Assembly (NCBI GenBank): GCA_002385605.1
Contig: DGDU01000013.1
Location: 45,894 to 86,182 of the forward strand
Source: Christensenella sp. UBA3944
GTDB taxonomy: Bacteria > Bacillota > Clostridia > Christensenellales > DTU072
Direction: 5' to 3'
Length of the DNA: 40,289 bases
Shown: positions 33,240 to 40,289 of the stretch, piece by piece
How positions within the stretch are numbered: position 1 is the first letter of the stretch
Layout: every line of letters begins with the position of its first letter
Notes under the pieces: model-generated
What the model was told of the DNA's origin: nothing
Database searches by the model: none
The model's input: only the letters and a program-made list of their open reading frames with translations
Program-made: the position numbers and the translations under genes

Positions 33240-33374
33240 ACGAATTGCGGCAAAAGAAAATTATCATTATGCGAAAAAAGAGCCTTGTCCTCCCGCGATT
33301 TTCGACAAAAATATACAAAATCCGGCCAAGCATACATTTGACTTACTAAGGCCGCCGCAATTTTTTGGCGGGTA

Positions 33375-33403
33375 TTGCCAAAGCGCCATATATATGCTAA
33401 AAT
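33375..33403 (+). promoter_or_regulatory. Promoter of the TIM-barrel/phosphatase operon
   Basis: TTGCCA (33375-33380) and TAAAAT (33398-33403) are 17 bp apart, with an extended -10 TG at 33395-33396. The longer reading frame from 33375 would start inside this promoter, which supports the start codon at 33432. Confidence 0.65.
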
Positions 33404-33431
33404 TAAAAAATTAAATAGGTTTGGTGGAGAA

Positions 33432-34214
33432 ATGAAAATCGGTTTACAGACTTATACCATAAGAAAGTCGATAAAAACGCTTGAAGGCTTCGACAAGGCT
33501 ATGGCGGAAGTGTCCGAAGCGGGTATAAAATATCTGGAAATAGCGGCAGATTACCTGAAATTCCCATTTGACGAAACAAACTCCTTGAGAATGAAAGAGA
33601 TTCTCGATAAGTACGGCATCGAGGCGGTGTCCTGCCAGATAAGGCAGAAAAGGGTCGAGTCCGACTTCGACACAGTATACAAAGCGTTTAAGGCTTTGGA
33701 TGTAAACAATATAACGAACAGCCTCATGGATCTGAGGTGCTTAAAAGACGGAGAAAAGGGCGTTGTCGCGTATTGCGAAAGCCTCGAAAAGTACCGCCTC
33801 AAAATGGAGGCTAACGGCTTGTTTGTAGCCCACCACCATCACCATTACGAGTGCCTGCGCCTGGGCGACAAGACCATTTTGGAAATAATGGCCGAAAACT
33901 TCGGCGGCGGTTTTGTGCTGGATACATATTGGCTTGCCCGCGGCGGGATAGATCCCGTAGGCCTCATTATGAGGCTTACCGACAGGGTGCGCATTATGCA
34001 TATAAGGGATTATAAGCTGAAGCTCAGCCTGCTCGGGCTTCGCCCCACCGATACCGAGATAGGGCGAGGCAACCTCGACTTTTCCTATATACTGTTTAAG
34101 GCGGCAAAGTACGGGGTAGAGTACGGTATGATAGAGCAAAACACCAAAAACGAGCTTGAAAGCGTAAAAATTTCTGCCGCCAACGCGTTCGCGGCAATCG
34201 GGAGGATATCTTAA
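33432..34214 (+). CDS. Sugar phosphate isomerase/epimerase-like TIM-barrel protein
   Basis: 260 residues beginning MKIGLQTYTIRKSIKTLEGF, placed by GGTGGAG before the ATG at 33432. It has the AP-endonuclease-2/xylose-isomerase-like barrel, with GIKYLEIAADYL, FVAHHHHHYECLRLG (a natural His run, 141-146 region), GFVLDTYWLARGGID, DRVRIMHIRDY, GRGNLDFSYI and a terminal glutamate in MIEQNTK. These positions usually bind one divalent metal. The exact sugar is unknown. Its stop codon overlaps the phosphatase start by one base, so the two are coupled. Confidence 0.87.
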   Translation: MKIGLQTYTIRKSIKTLEGFDKAMAEVSEAGIKYLEIAADYLKFPFDETNSLRMKEILDKYGIEAVSCQIRQKRVESDFDTVYKAFKALDVNNITNSLMDLRCLKDGEKGVVAYCESLEKYRLKMEANGLFVAHHHHHYECLRLGDKTILEIMAENFGGGFVLDTYWLARGGIDPVGLIMRLTDRVRIMHIRDYKLKLSLLGLRPTDTEIGRGNLDFSYILFKAAKYGVEYGMIEQNTKNELESVKISAANAFAAIGRIS

Positions 34215-35353
34215 TGAAATCGGGTGTGGCAAAAAAACTTAAATTTGCGGGAATAATACTTATAGCCCTGGCGCTGATATTTACGATCGGCGTCGCCGTC
34301 TTCGTGGGCGGTACCAATTATATCTACCGCATAAGGGCCTCTTACATAGAGTCCATAAAAGTCGAACTCGCCGAGGGCGCCGAGGTAAAGAATACCATCC
34401 TTATGATAGGCGACGGCATGGGCCCCTTGCACCTCGAGGCGACTAAGGGATATTTCGGCATGGACACACTTTTTATGGAAACGATGTCTTATAACGGCAT
34501 GGTTACAACCTTCTCCAAAACGGGGGTAACAGACAGCGCGGCCGCCGCGACCGCCCTTTCGACGGGCGTAAAGATTCAAAACGGCGGCGTGGCAATGGAC
34601 GGCGGCAAAAACCTGGAAACGATGGGCGAGTTAGCCAAAAAGCACGGAAAAAGCGTTGGAATCATAACCACCGAAGCCCTTTACGGCGCAACCCCCGCCA
34701 GCTTTTCGGCGCACGCGCAGTTCCGTGGCGAGTCGGACAGGATAACCAAGTCCCAGTTAGAGAGCGGCTTCGACCTCTTTATAGGCGCGACCGACCTATC
34801 CAATTACGCCTCCTACGAGTATGACATCCGGGCGGCGGGCTACGACTATGTAAACGAGTTTGACGATTTGAGCTACAGCTCGGACAAGATTTTTGCCGTG
34901 TTCAGCAAAATATCCACCTCAAACGGCACCAACGAGCAGCCCGAGCTTAAAGATATCGTCAGGTTTGCCATCAATTTCCTCGAGTCCAAGAGCGATAACG
35001 GCTATTTCCTCATGATAGAGGGCGCCCATATAGACAAGAGAAGCCACTCCAACGACATAAAGGGTATGGTCGAGCAGCTTAAGGCCTTCGACGAAGCGGT
35101 TAACGCCGTTATGGACGAAGCCTCCGTGGATACCTATGTGTTGGTAACCGCCGACCACGAAACGGGCGACTTAAGATATAACGGCGAAACGGGCGACGCC
35201 ATTAAGAATTCGCTGTACCACTCGGGCGGGCATACCGGCAAGGATGTAAGGTATTTCGCCACCTCGCATGTAGTCAACCTGCCGAGAAGAATAGACAACA
35301 CAAATGTGGCGAGCGTTTTCAGGCAACTGATTTCGGGAAGCTATGCCGCGTAA
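34214..35353 (+). CDS. Membrane-anchored alkaline phosphatase
   Basis: 379 residues. A basic N-terminus and one membrane helix (about 11-31) place the catalytic domain outside the cell. The active-site serine is Ser108 in VTDSAAAATALSTG. Metal ligands are seen in MIGDGMG (Asp67), EGAHIDKRSHSND, TADHETGD and HSGGHTG. The protein is short for the family (often 430-480), mainly because loops are missing, but all motifs are intact. It releases phosphate from organic monoesters. It is coupled to the TIM-barrel gene upstream and overlaps the thiamine pyrophosphokinase start by 11 bp. Confidence 0.93.
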   Translation: MKSGVAKKLKFAGIILIALALIFTIGVAVFVGGTNYIYRIRASYIESIKVELAEGAEVKNTILMIGDGMGPLHLEATKGYFGMDTLFMETMSYNGMVTTFSKTGVTDSAAAATALSTGVKIQNGGVAMDGGKNLETMGELAKKHGKSVGIITTEALYGATPASFSAHAQFRGESDRITKSQLESGFDLFIGATDLSNYASYEYDIRAAGYDYVNEFDDLSYSSDKIFAVFSKISTSNGTNEQPELKDIVRFAINFLESKSDNGYFLMIEGAHIDKRSHSNDIKGMVEQLKAFDEAVNAVMDEASVDTYVLVTADHETGDLRYNGETGDAIKNSLYHSGGHTGKDVRYFATSHVVNLPRRIDNTNVASVFRQLISGSYAA

Positions 35354-35963
35354 AGGTATTTGCTATATAGTTGGGGCGGCTGAGGCGGATAGTATTGACT
35401 TTTCGCCTTCGGAAAACGACCTTGTGATTGCCGCCGACGGCGGCTATGCCCACCTCGCGAAAGCGGGGATTAAGGCGGATATAGTCGTGGGCGACTTCGA
35501 TTCTTTGGGCAAAGAGCCCGACCACCCCTGCGTGGTAAAGCTTAAAGTAGAAAAGGACGAAACCGACCTTTACAAAGCGGCGCAGATAGGGCTCGGGAAG
35601 GGCTATACCCGGTTTATGTTTTTCGGGGCGAGCGGAGGAAAGCTAGAGCATACCATTGCAAACATCCAGCTTCTCAATATGCTTGCAAACAAAGGCTGCA
35701 AAGGCACGATTGTCGGCAAGGGGCAGAATATAACCGTTATCAAAAACTCCACCCTTACCCTTCCCGCCCGCGACAGCGGCAGGGTTTCGGTGTTTTCGCT
35801 AAGGGAAATGTCCTTCGGCGTAACGCTAAAGGGGTTAAAATATCCTTTGAATGAGTACAATATGGACAACCTCTTTCCCATAGGGGTTAGCAACGAGTTC
35901 ACGGGTAAAGAGGTAAGTATCACGGTTAAAGACGGCGAGCTCGCCGTAATTTACGACGCTTAA
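35343..35963 (+). CDS. thiN: Thiamine pyrophosphokinase
   Basis: 206 residues, the normal size. It makes thiamine diphosphate directly from thiamine and ATP. The catalytic N-domain has LVIAADGGYAHL and VVGDFDSLG (GDFDS 50-54), KVEKDETDLYKA and a FFGASGGKLEHTIANI stretch. The C-terminal beta domain has NITVIKNSTL and the SVFSLREMSFGVTLKGLKYPL pattern typical of thiamine binding. The ATG at 35343 overlaps the phosphatase gene by 11 bp, so the two are translationally linked. No TPP riboswitch was seen upstream. Confidence 0.93.
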   Translation: MPRKGICYIVGAAEADSIDFSPSENDLVIAADGGYAHLAKAGIKADIVVGDFDSLGKEPDHPCVVKLKVEKDETDLYKAAQIGLGKGYTRFMFFGASGGKLEHTIANIQLLNMLANKGCKGTIVGKGQNITVIKNSTLTLPARDSGRVSVFSLREMSFGVTLKGLKYPLNEYNMDNLFPIGVSNEFTGKEVSITVKDGELAVIYDA

Positions 35964-35987
35964 AATATAAAGGTAAGGAGAATTATT

Positions 35988-36494
35988 ATGTTCAAAGAAA
36001 CAGACATAAAGAAACTACCGTATAACCCCTTTACGCTTATAGGCGACGAGTGGATGCTTATTTGCGCGGGCAATGAAGAAAAGCACAACTTCATGACGGC
36101 AGGCTGGGGCGGACTCGGCGTACTCTGGAATAAGAATGTCGCCACCGTTTATATAAGGCCCACCCGCTACACTCTGGGATTTGTAGAGAACGAGCCGTAC
36201 TTTGCCTTGTGCTTCTTCGGCAAGGACAAAAAGGTTCACAAGGTTGGCGGAAATATGTCGGGCAGGGATGTGGACAAGACAAAGGCGGCGGGGCTCACCC
36301 CCGTATTCGCCGACGGCACGGTGTACTTTGAGGAAGCCGAAATGGTGTTTATCTGCAAAAAGATATACCACAGCGTGCTGGATAACGCAAATTTCCTCGA
36401 CCCCGAAACAGAGGGCTTTTACGAAAACGATTACCACAAGATATTTGTGGGCGAAATAGTAAAGGCGTTAATTAAGCCCGGGCGGGAAATTTAA
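35988..36494 (+). CDS. Flavin reductase-like domain protein
   Basis: 168 residues, one FMN-binding split-barrel domain. Features are NFMTAGWGGLGVLWNK, VATVYIRPTRYTLGFVE, YFALCFFGKDKKVHKVGG and an ending with YHKIFVGEIVKAL. These are typical of the anaerobe flavin reductase/flavoredoxin-like proteins. AAGGAGA precedes the ATG, 24 bp after thiN. The terminator at 36519-36556 closes the operon. Partner unknown. Confidence 0.88.
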   Translation: MFKETDIKKLPYNPFTLIGDEWMLICAGNEEKHNFMTAGWGGLGVLWNKNVATVYIRPTRYTLGFVENEPYFALCFFGKDKKVHKVGGNMSGRDVDKTKAAGLTPVFADGTVYFEEAEMVFICKKIYHSVLDNANFLDPETEGFYENDYHKIFVGEIVKALIKPGREI

Positions 36495-36518
36495 TATAAG
36501 AAAACAACGGTTTGACAT

Positions 36519-36556
36519 AAAAAAGAGCGCCTTTAGCGGGCGCTCTTAGTTTTTTC
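36519..36556. terminator. Bidirectional terminator between flavin reductase and MFS genes
   Basis: AAGAGCGCC (36523-36531) pairs with GGCGCTCTT (36539-36547), with T tracts on both sides depending on strand. Confidence 0.88.
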
Positions 36557-36565
36557 GATTTTAAT

Positions 36566-37903
36566 TTATTCTGCCGCTTCGGCAGCCTGGGCTTCGGCAA
36601 CTTCTTCCGCAGGCTCAAGCTCTTTAAGCTTGTTGTTGGGGATATCGGCTTTGTTCTTGGGCAGGAAGAAGAGGATTATTCCGCCGATAATGAAGAAGAG
36701 TATCAGCGAGGATACGCCCCAGCGAGGGCTGCCGAAGATTTCGGTCGCAGCCGCCATGAGGGCGGGGCCGAGTACCGCAGCACCCTTGCCGCAGATGTCG
36801 TACACGCCGAAGAACTCGTTATTCTTTTCTTTGGGCACAAGCTTGGCAAAGTAGGAGCGGGAAAGCGCTTGTATACCGCCCTGGAACAGCCCGACAAAGA
36901 AGGCAAGAATAAAGAACTGGTAAATCTGGCTCATAAACGCGCCGTATACCGTAATGGCTATGTAGCCCACAATGCTAACAAGTATGAGGATGCGGGGGCT
37001 GTATTTGTCGGCAAGCTTGCCGTTGAGGATGGCGAAGGGCCACGCCACAACCTGCGTCATAAGGAGGGCGATAACAAGATAGATGGCGTCTATATCGCCC
37101 AAAACCTGCTGGGCGTAGACAACGCTCATACCGATTATGGTGCTTACGCCGTTTATGTAGAAGAAGAAGGCGAACACAAAAAGGAAAGCCGACTTGTAGT
37201 GGCGAAGGTTTTTGAAGGTGGAGCCCAGCTTGCGGAAGGCGTCCAGAACCTGGTTCTTTTGCGGCTCTACGCCGTAAACCTGCTTGTAGTTTTTTACAAG
37301 CGGCATCGACATCGCAAACCACCAGACGCCCGTTATCGCCATACCTATTACTATGGAAGTGCCTTCGCCGATGGGAAGTATGGGGTTTTCCTTAGGCATT
37401 GTAGCTAAAGCATAAAGGCCGAGGCAGACGGTAAAGGGAATGCAGCTTCCGATATACCCGTAGGCGAAGCCTCTTGAGGAAACGGCGTCCATACGGTCTT
37501 CGCTGGTGACATCCACAAGCATCGAGTCATAAAAGACAACCGAACTTGTCATTGCCAAGCGGGAGAGTATGACGACGGCGGCCAGATAGGGGATGCTGTC
37601 GTCTATGCCCAGCAGGAAGCAGCACGCCACGCCTATGCACATGAAGATGAGAAACATCTTCTTTTTCATGCCCTTGTTGTCGGCTATGGCGCCGAGTATG
37701 GGGTTAACGAGTGCGATGGCGAGCGCCGAGAGCGAGAGCAGGGTGCCGAATATCGAGGTGATCTGGGTGTCCGACATCCCCTGTGCCTTGGCTAAGGTGT
37801 TGTAGTAGATGGGCAGCAGCGAGCAAATCATCATAACAAACGCCGAGTTGCCCACATCGTACAGGACCCATGACTTTTCTTGCTTGTTCAGTTTTAACTT
37901 CAT
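36566..37903 (-). CDS. MFS transporter of the UMF1/Atg22-like family
   Basis: 445 residues with about twelve membrane helices. The opening KQEKSWVLYDVGNSAF is the hallmark of this family. Other matches are GAIADNKGMKKKMFL after helix 2, a FYDSMLVDVTSEDRMDAVSSRGFAYGYIGS segment broken over helices 4-5, and the loop FAKLVPKEKNNEFFGVYDI. The C-terminus is a low-complexity Ala/Glu tail. AAGGAAG precedes the ATG. The gene lies 57 bp after the acyl-CoA synthetase on the same strand with no terminator seen between them, so they may be co-transcribed. The substrate is unknown. Confidence 0.88.
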   Translation of the reverse strand: MKLKLNKQEKSWVLYDVGNSAFVMMICSLLPIYYNTLAKAQGMSDTQITSIFGTLLSLSALAIALVNPILGAIADNKGMKKKMFLIFMCIGVACCFLLGIDDSIPYLAAVVILSRLAMTSSVVFYDSMLVDVTSEDRMDAVSSRGFAYGYIGSCIPFTVCLGLYALATMPKENPILPIGEGTSIVIGMAITGVWWFAMSMPLVKNYKQVYGVEPQKNQVLDAFRKLGSTFKNLRHYKSAFLFVFAFFFYINGVSTIIGMSVVYAQQVLGDIDAIYLVIALLMTQVVAWPFAILNGKLADKYSPRILILVSIVGYIAITVYGAFMSQIYQFFILAFFVGLFQGGIQALSRSYFAKLVPKEKNNEFFGVYDICGKGAAVLGPALMAAATEIFGSPRWGVSSLILFFIIGGIILFFLPKNKADIPNNKLKELEPAEEVAEAQAAEAAE

Positions 37904-37960
37904 ACTTCCTTCCGCCTTGAGATTTATTTTTATGGATACGCGGCCAACCTTACTATAAGG

Positions 37961-39610
37961 TTATTCTTCGAGTTGGAGCTCGATGAGGGTTTTTTCGCCG
38001 CAGTATTTTTTGCGCAGGGCGGGCTTTTCGATTTTGCCCGTCGGGTTTCGGGGGACTTTATCAAATATGATTCTCTTGGGCTGCTTGTAGCGGGGCAGCG
38101 CCTTGGCGCAGAACTCCATAAGCTCTTCTTCGGTGGTATTCCTGCCTTCCTTAAGTTCCACTATGGCAAGCACGATTTCGCCGAGCCTCTTGTGGGGAGC
38201 GCCTATTACCGCGACATCCTTAATGTCGCCGTGCGAGCGCAAATAATCCTCTATCTGCACGGGGTAGATGTTTTCGCCGCCCGTAATGATGACATCCTTT
38301 TTGCGGTCCACAAGGTAGATAAAGCCGTCTTCGTCCTCCATAGCCATATCGCCCGTGAGAAGCCAGCCGCCCTCGCGAAGCACGGCTTTGGTAGCGGCTT
38401 CGTCTTTGTAATAACACTTCATCACGCCGTCGCCCTTTACGGCAAGCTCTCCCACGCCGCCGCGGGGTACTTCGTTAAAGTTTTCGTCGACGATTTTGGT
38501 TTGCCAGCCCCAGCCTGCGCGCCCGATTGCGCCGACCTTGTGGATGTTTTCGAGCCCGAGGTTTACGCACCCGGGGCCCGTCGATTCCGAAAGGCCGTAG
38601 TTGGTGTCGTAGAGGTGGTTGGGGAATTTCTCCAGCCATCTGCGGATAAGCGAGGGGGGCACGGGCTGCGCGCCTATGTGCATAAGCCGCCATTGGTCCA
38701 GTTTGTAGTCGTCGAGGTTGATTTCGCCGCTGTCGATCGCGTCAAGAATGTCCTGCGCCCACGGCACGAGAAGCCACACGATGGTGATTTGCTCTTCGGA
38801 CACGGCTTCGAGTATCCATTTGGGCTTTACGCCGCGAAGTATCACGCCCTTGCCGCCGACATACAGCGAGCCGAACCAGTGCATTTTGGCGCCCGTGTGG
38901 TAAAGCGGGGGTATGCAAAGGAAGCTGTCTTCTTTGGTCTGCCCGTGGTTGTGGTATTCGGTGAGGCAGGCGCACATGAGGCTCTTGTGGGTGTGAAGTA
39001 TGGCCTTGGGAAGCCCCGTCGTGCCCGAGCTGTAATATATGGCTGCGTCGTCGTCGGGGGTAAGGTCTGCGGTTATATATTTTGTAGAGCAGTCTGCGGT
39101 GAGGAAGAAATAGCTGTCGGCAAAGGTCGGGCAATCCTCGCCCACATACAGAAGGTTTCTTAGTTTGGGAAGCTTGCCCATGCCCACGAGCGGTTCGACA
39201 CGGCTTATAAACTCGGTGCCGAACACGAGAACCGAGGCGTCCGAGAAGTTGAAGCAATATTCGATTTCTTCGGATGTATATCTATAATTGAGCGGCACGG
39301 CGAGGGCGCCGGTTTTTAATATTCCGAAATAAATGGGCAGCCATTCGAGGCAGTTCATAAGCAGGATGGCAACACGGTCGCCCTTCTTTACGCCGAGATT
39401 GGTAAGAAGGTTTGCGAACCTGTTGGCCTTTTGGTTGAAAATTTTCCAGCTGATTTCCTTGCGGCGCTTGTGGTTGCGGATGCTGGGCACAAGCTCGAAA
39501 TCCTTCCATGTCACCGGCTTTTTGATGTCCTCCTGGGGGTTAAGCTCGACCAAAGCCACATCATTGGGGAAGGAAGCCGCGTTTCTTTCGAGAAGTTCGG
39601 TGATAATCAT
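37961..39610 (-). CDS. AMP-forming acyl-CoA synthetase/ligase
   Basis: 549 residues, a normal ANL-superfamily size. The AMP-binding loop is YYSSGTTGLPKA (192-203), followed by YNYGLSEST-like DTNYGLSESTGPG, GWLLTGDMAMEDEDGF, VDRKKDVIITGGENIYP and PRNPTGKIEKPALRKKY, whose lysine is the catalytic residue of the adenylation step. It activates a carboxylic acid (likely a medium- or long-chain fatty acid, or an aromatic acid) to its CoA thioester. AAGGAGC precedes the ATG. The gene starts the minus-strand pair with the UMF1 transporter. Substrate not determined. Confidence 0.92.
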   Translation of the reverse strand: MIITELLERNAASFPNDVALVELNPQEDIKKPVTWKDFELVPSIRNHKRRKEISWKIFNQKANRFANLLTNLGVKKGDRVAILLMNCLEWLPIYFGILKTGALAVPLNYRYTSEEIEYCFNFSDASVLVFGTEFISRVEPLVGMGKLPKLRNLLYVGEDCPTFADSYFFLTADCSTKYITADLTPDDDAAIYYSSGTTGLPKAILHTHKSLMCACLTEYHNHGQTKEDSFLCIPPLYHTGAKMHWFGSLYVGGKGVILRGVKPKWILEAVSEEQITIVWLLVPWAQDILDAIDSGEINLDDYKLDQWRLMHIGAQPVPPSLIRRWLEKFPNHLYDTNYGLSESTGPGCVNLGLENIHKVGAIGRAGWGWQTKIVDENFNEVPRGGVGELAVKGDGVMKCYYKDEAATKAVLREGGWLLTGDMAMEDEDGFIYLVDRKKDVIITGGENIYPVQIEDYLRSHGDIKDVAVIGAPHKRLGEIVLAIVELKEGRNTTEEELMEFCAKALPRYKQPKRIIFDKVPRNPTGKIEKPALRKKYCGEKTLIELQLEE

Positions 39611-39877
39611 TGTTGCTCCTTGGAATTGCTTTTGCGAAAGCCTTTATTATAAAAGGTAAAGGCGGATCGTATACAATAAACAATTATACATTATCATAAC
39701 GCGTATGGCAATCCCAAAACACCAATTAAATTTCGGCCACGCGTATAAAAAACGGAAATAATTGGGGCCGATTTAACTCTTTTTGCGCGGCGCGTATTTA
39801 CTTAAATCGAATTTTAAGGTAGAATATTCGATAACAAATTGTTTTTTACCCGTATATTATTGAACGCGGAGGGTTCT
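39611..39877. other. Divergent intergenic region with repeated CGCGTAT and an inverted repeat
   Basis: CGCGTAT occurs at 39700-39706, 39740-39746 and 39791-39797. An imperfect inverted repeat, TTAAATTTCGGCC (39726-39738) with GGCCGATTTAA (39766-39776), surrounds the second copy. An alternative repeat CCAATTA (39722-39728) with TAATTGG (39759-39765) overlaps it. This may be an operator region between two diverging genes. No coding frame was credible here. Confidence 0.35.
39797..39825 (+). promoter_or_regulatory. Candidate promoter of the SGNH lipoprotein gene
   Basis: TTTACT (39797-39802) and TAGAAT (39820-39825) are 17 bp apart. The third CGCGTAT copy ends at the -35 element. Confidence 0.45.
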
Positions 39878-40289
39878 ATGAAAAAATCGGTAAGAAAGAT
39901 TGTTTGCGGAGTGCTTTGCATCGTCATGCTTGCGTCGGTTGCCGCCGCTGCCGCGGCTTGCTCGGGCAAGGGCTACGATAAAACCATTGTGTATCTGGGC
40001 GACAGCATTGCCGAGGGCATACTTGGCCCCTCGCCCTTTTCGGAGAGGGACAGTTACTGCTATTACGCCATAGTGGGCCGGGTTAACAATTACCGCTATG
40101 TTAACTGCTCGGTTTCGGGCGATACCACGGTATGGATGTACAACCGCCTTGTGGGGGACTCGACCCGCGACAAAATCCGCAGATACTGGATTTCGGAAGC
40201 AGACATAATACATATCTCAATTTTGGGCAACGACCTTCTGGGCGGCGACATCGGGCAGACGGCTTACGAGGCTGCGAGAGAAGAATATG
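39878..40289 (+). CDS. SGNH/GDSL-type hydrolase lipoprotein, 3' end cut by window
   Basis: The ATG at 39878 follows GGAGGG and the frame stays open to the window edge (137 residues). The N-terminus is a lipoprotein signal peptide ending AAAC (Cys28). The catalytic serine is in YLGDSIAEG (Ser43, block I), a block II glycine follows in NCSVSGDTT, and block III is LGNDLLGGD with Asn in the expected place. The His/Asp block V would lie beyond the window. This is a secreted esterase or acylhydrolase anchored to the membrane; relatives act on cell-wall or polysaccharide esters. Confidence 0.85.
   Translation, partial: MKKSVRKIVCGVLCIVMLASVAAAAAACSGKGYDKTIVYLGDSIAEGILGPSPFSERDSYCYYAIVGRVNNYRYVNCSVSGDTTVWMYNRLVGDSTRDKIRRYWISEADIIHISILGNDLLGGDIGQTAYEAAREEY

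Noticed and set aside
33835..33855. A run of five histidines in the TIM-barrel protein, resembling an artificial tag
   Set aside because: It lies inside the barrel at a position where such enzymes carry catalytic or metal-binding histidines, within a continuous native frame, so it is natural.
37946..37962. A seven-pair hairpin AACCTTA/TAAGGTT at the end of the acyl-CoA synthetase gene as a terminator
   Set aside because: It overlaps the stop codon and has no U tract on the minus strand, so read-through into the MFS gene is more likely.
37973..39163. A 396-residue plus-strand reading frame opposite the acyl-CoA synthetase
   Set aside because: It is a shadow of a gene with intact AMP-binding motifs on the other strand, and no promoter or ribosome site supports it.

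Overview
The window looks like one chromosomal segment of a Gram-positive, probably anaerobic, Clostridia-like bacterium. The support is consistent AGGAGG-type ribosome binding sites, many TTGACA/TATAAT-like promoters at 16-18 bp spacing, short U-tailed terminators, lipoprotein signal peptides, a type III glutamine synthetase, a split transketolase and an ECF-type S component. No outer-membrane genes, rRNA, tRNA, CRISPR array, transposase, integrase or prophage module was seen. Placement below class is not possible from this sequence.

Layout. 1-1927: 3' part of a large secreted GLUG-repeat surface protein. 2106-7138: a polyamine-type import operon (XRE-cupin regulator, potA, potB, potC, potD). 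7206-8429 (-): membrane-embedded M28 peptidase. 8688-11639: GH38 alpha-mannosidase. 11844-14575: split transketolase plus an SCP2-like protein. 14641-15710: a collapsed glycerophosphodiesterase remnant, a small beta-rich protein and a possible 44-residue protein. 15811-17898 (-): glutamine synthetase III with a hairpin near its predicted transcript start. 18100-20041: an MFS transporter converging on a CYTH-domain protein. 20156-21499: PHP-domain hydrolase. 21795-23525: ABC exporter, preceded by an unexplained three-way-junction inverted repeat. 23610-32072: a long co-directional run (tubby-like protein, archaeal-type GAPDH and PGK, esterase, two flavoproteins, M20 peptidase, ECF S component). 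32140-33174 (-): SIS-domain protein. 33432-36494: TIM-barrel isomerase, alkaline phosphatase, thiamine pyrophosphokinase and flavin reductase-like protein. 36566-39610 (-): acyl-CoA synthetase followed by a UMF1-type MFS transporter. 39878-end: start of a SGNH-type lipoprotein.

How the genes fit together. Much of the window is central metabolism and nutrient uptake: polyamine import, pentose-phosphate interconversion, the ATP-forming GAPDH/PGK step of lower glycolysis, nitrogen assimilation and mannoside hydrolysis. The surface-anchored phosphatase beside thiamine pyrophosphokinase suggests salvage of phosphorylated thiamine, which would feed the TPP-dependent transketolase; this is inference. 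The most notable item is the overlapping GAPDH-PGK pair, both of which resemble archaeal rather than bacterial enzymes. I did not find a convincing defence, mobile or otherwise wholly new multi-gene system. The best leads are the archaeal-type glycolytic pair, the three-way-junction element at 21641-21682, the duplicated C-terminal domain of PotA, and the glnN leader hairpin.
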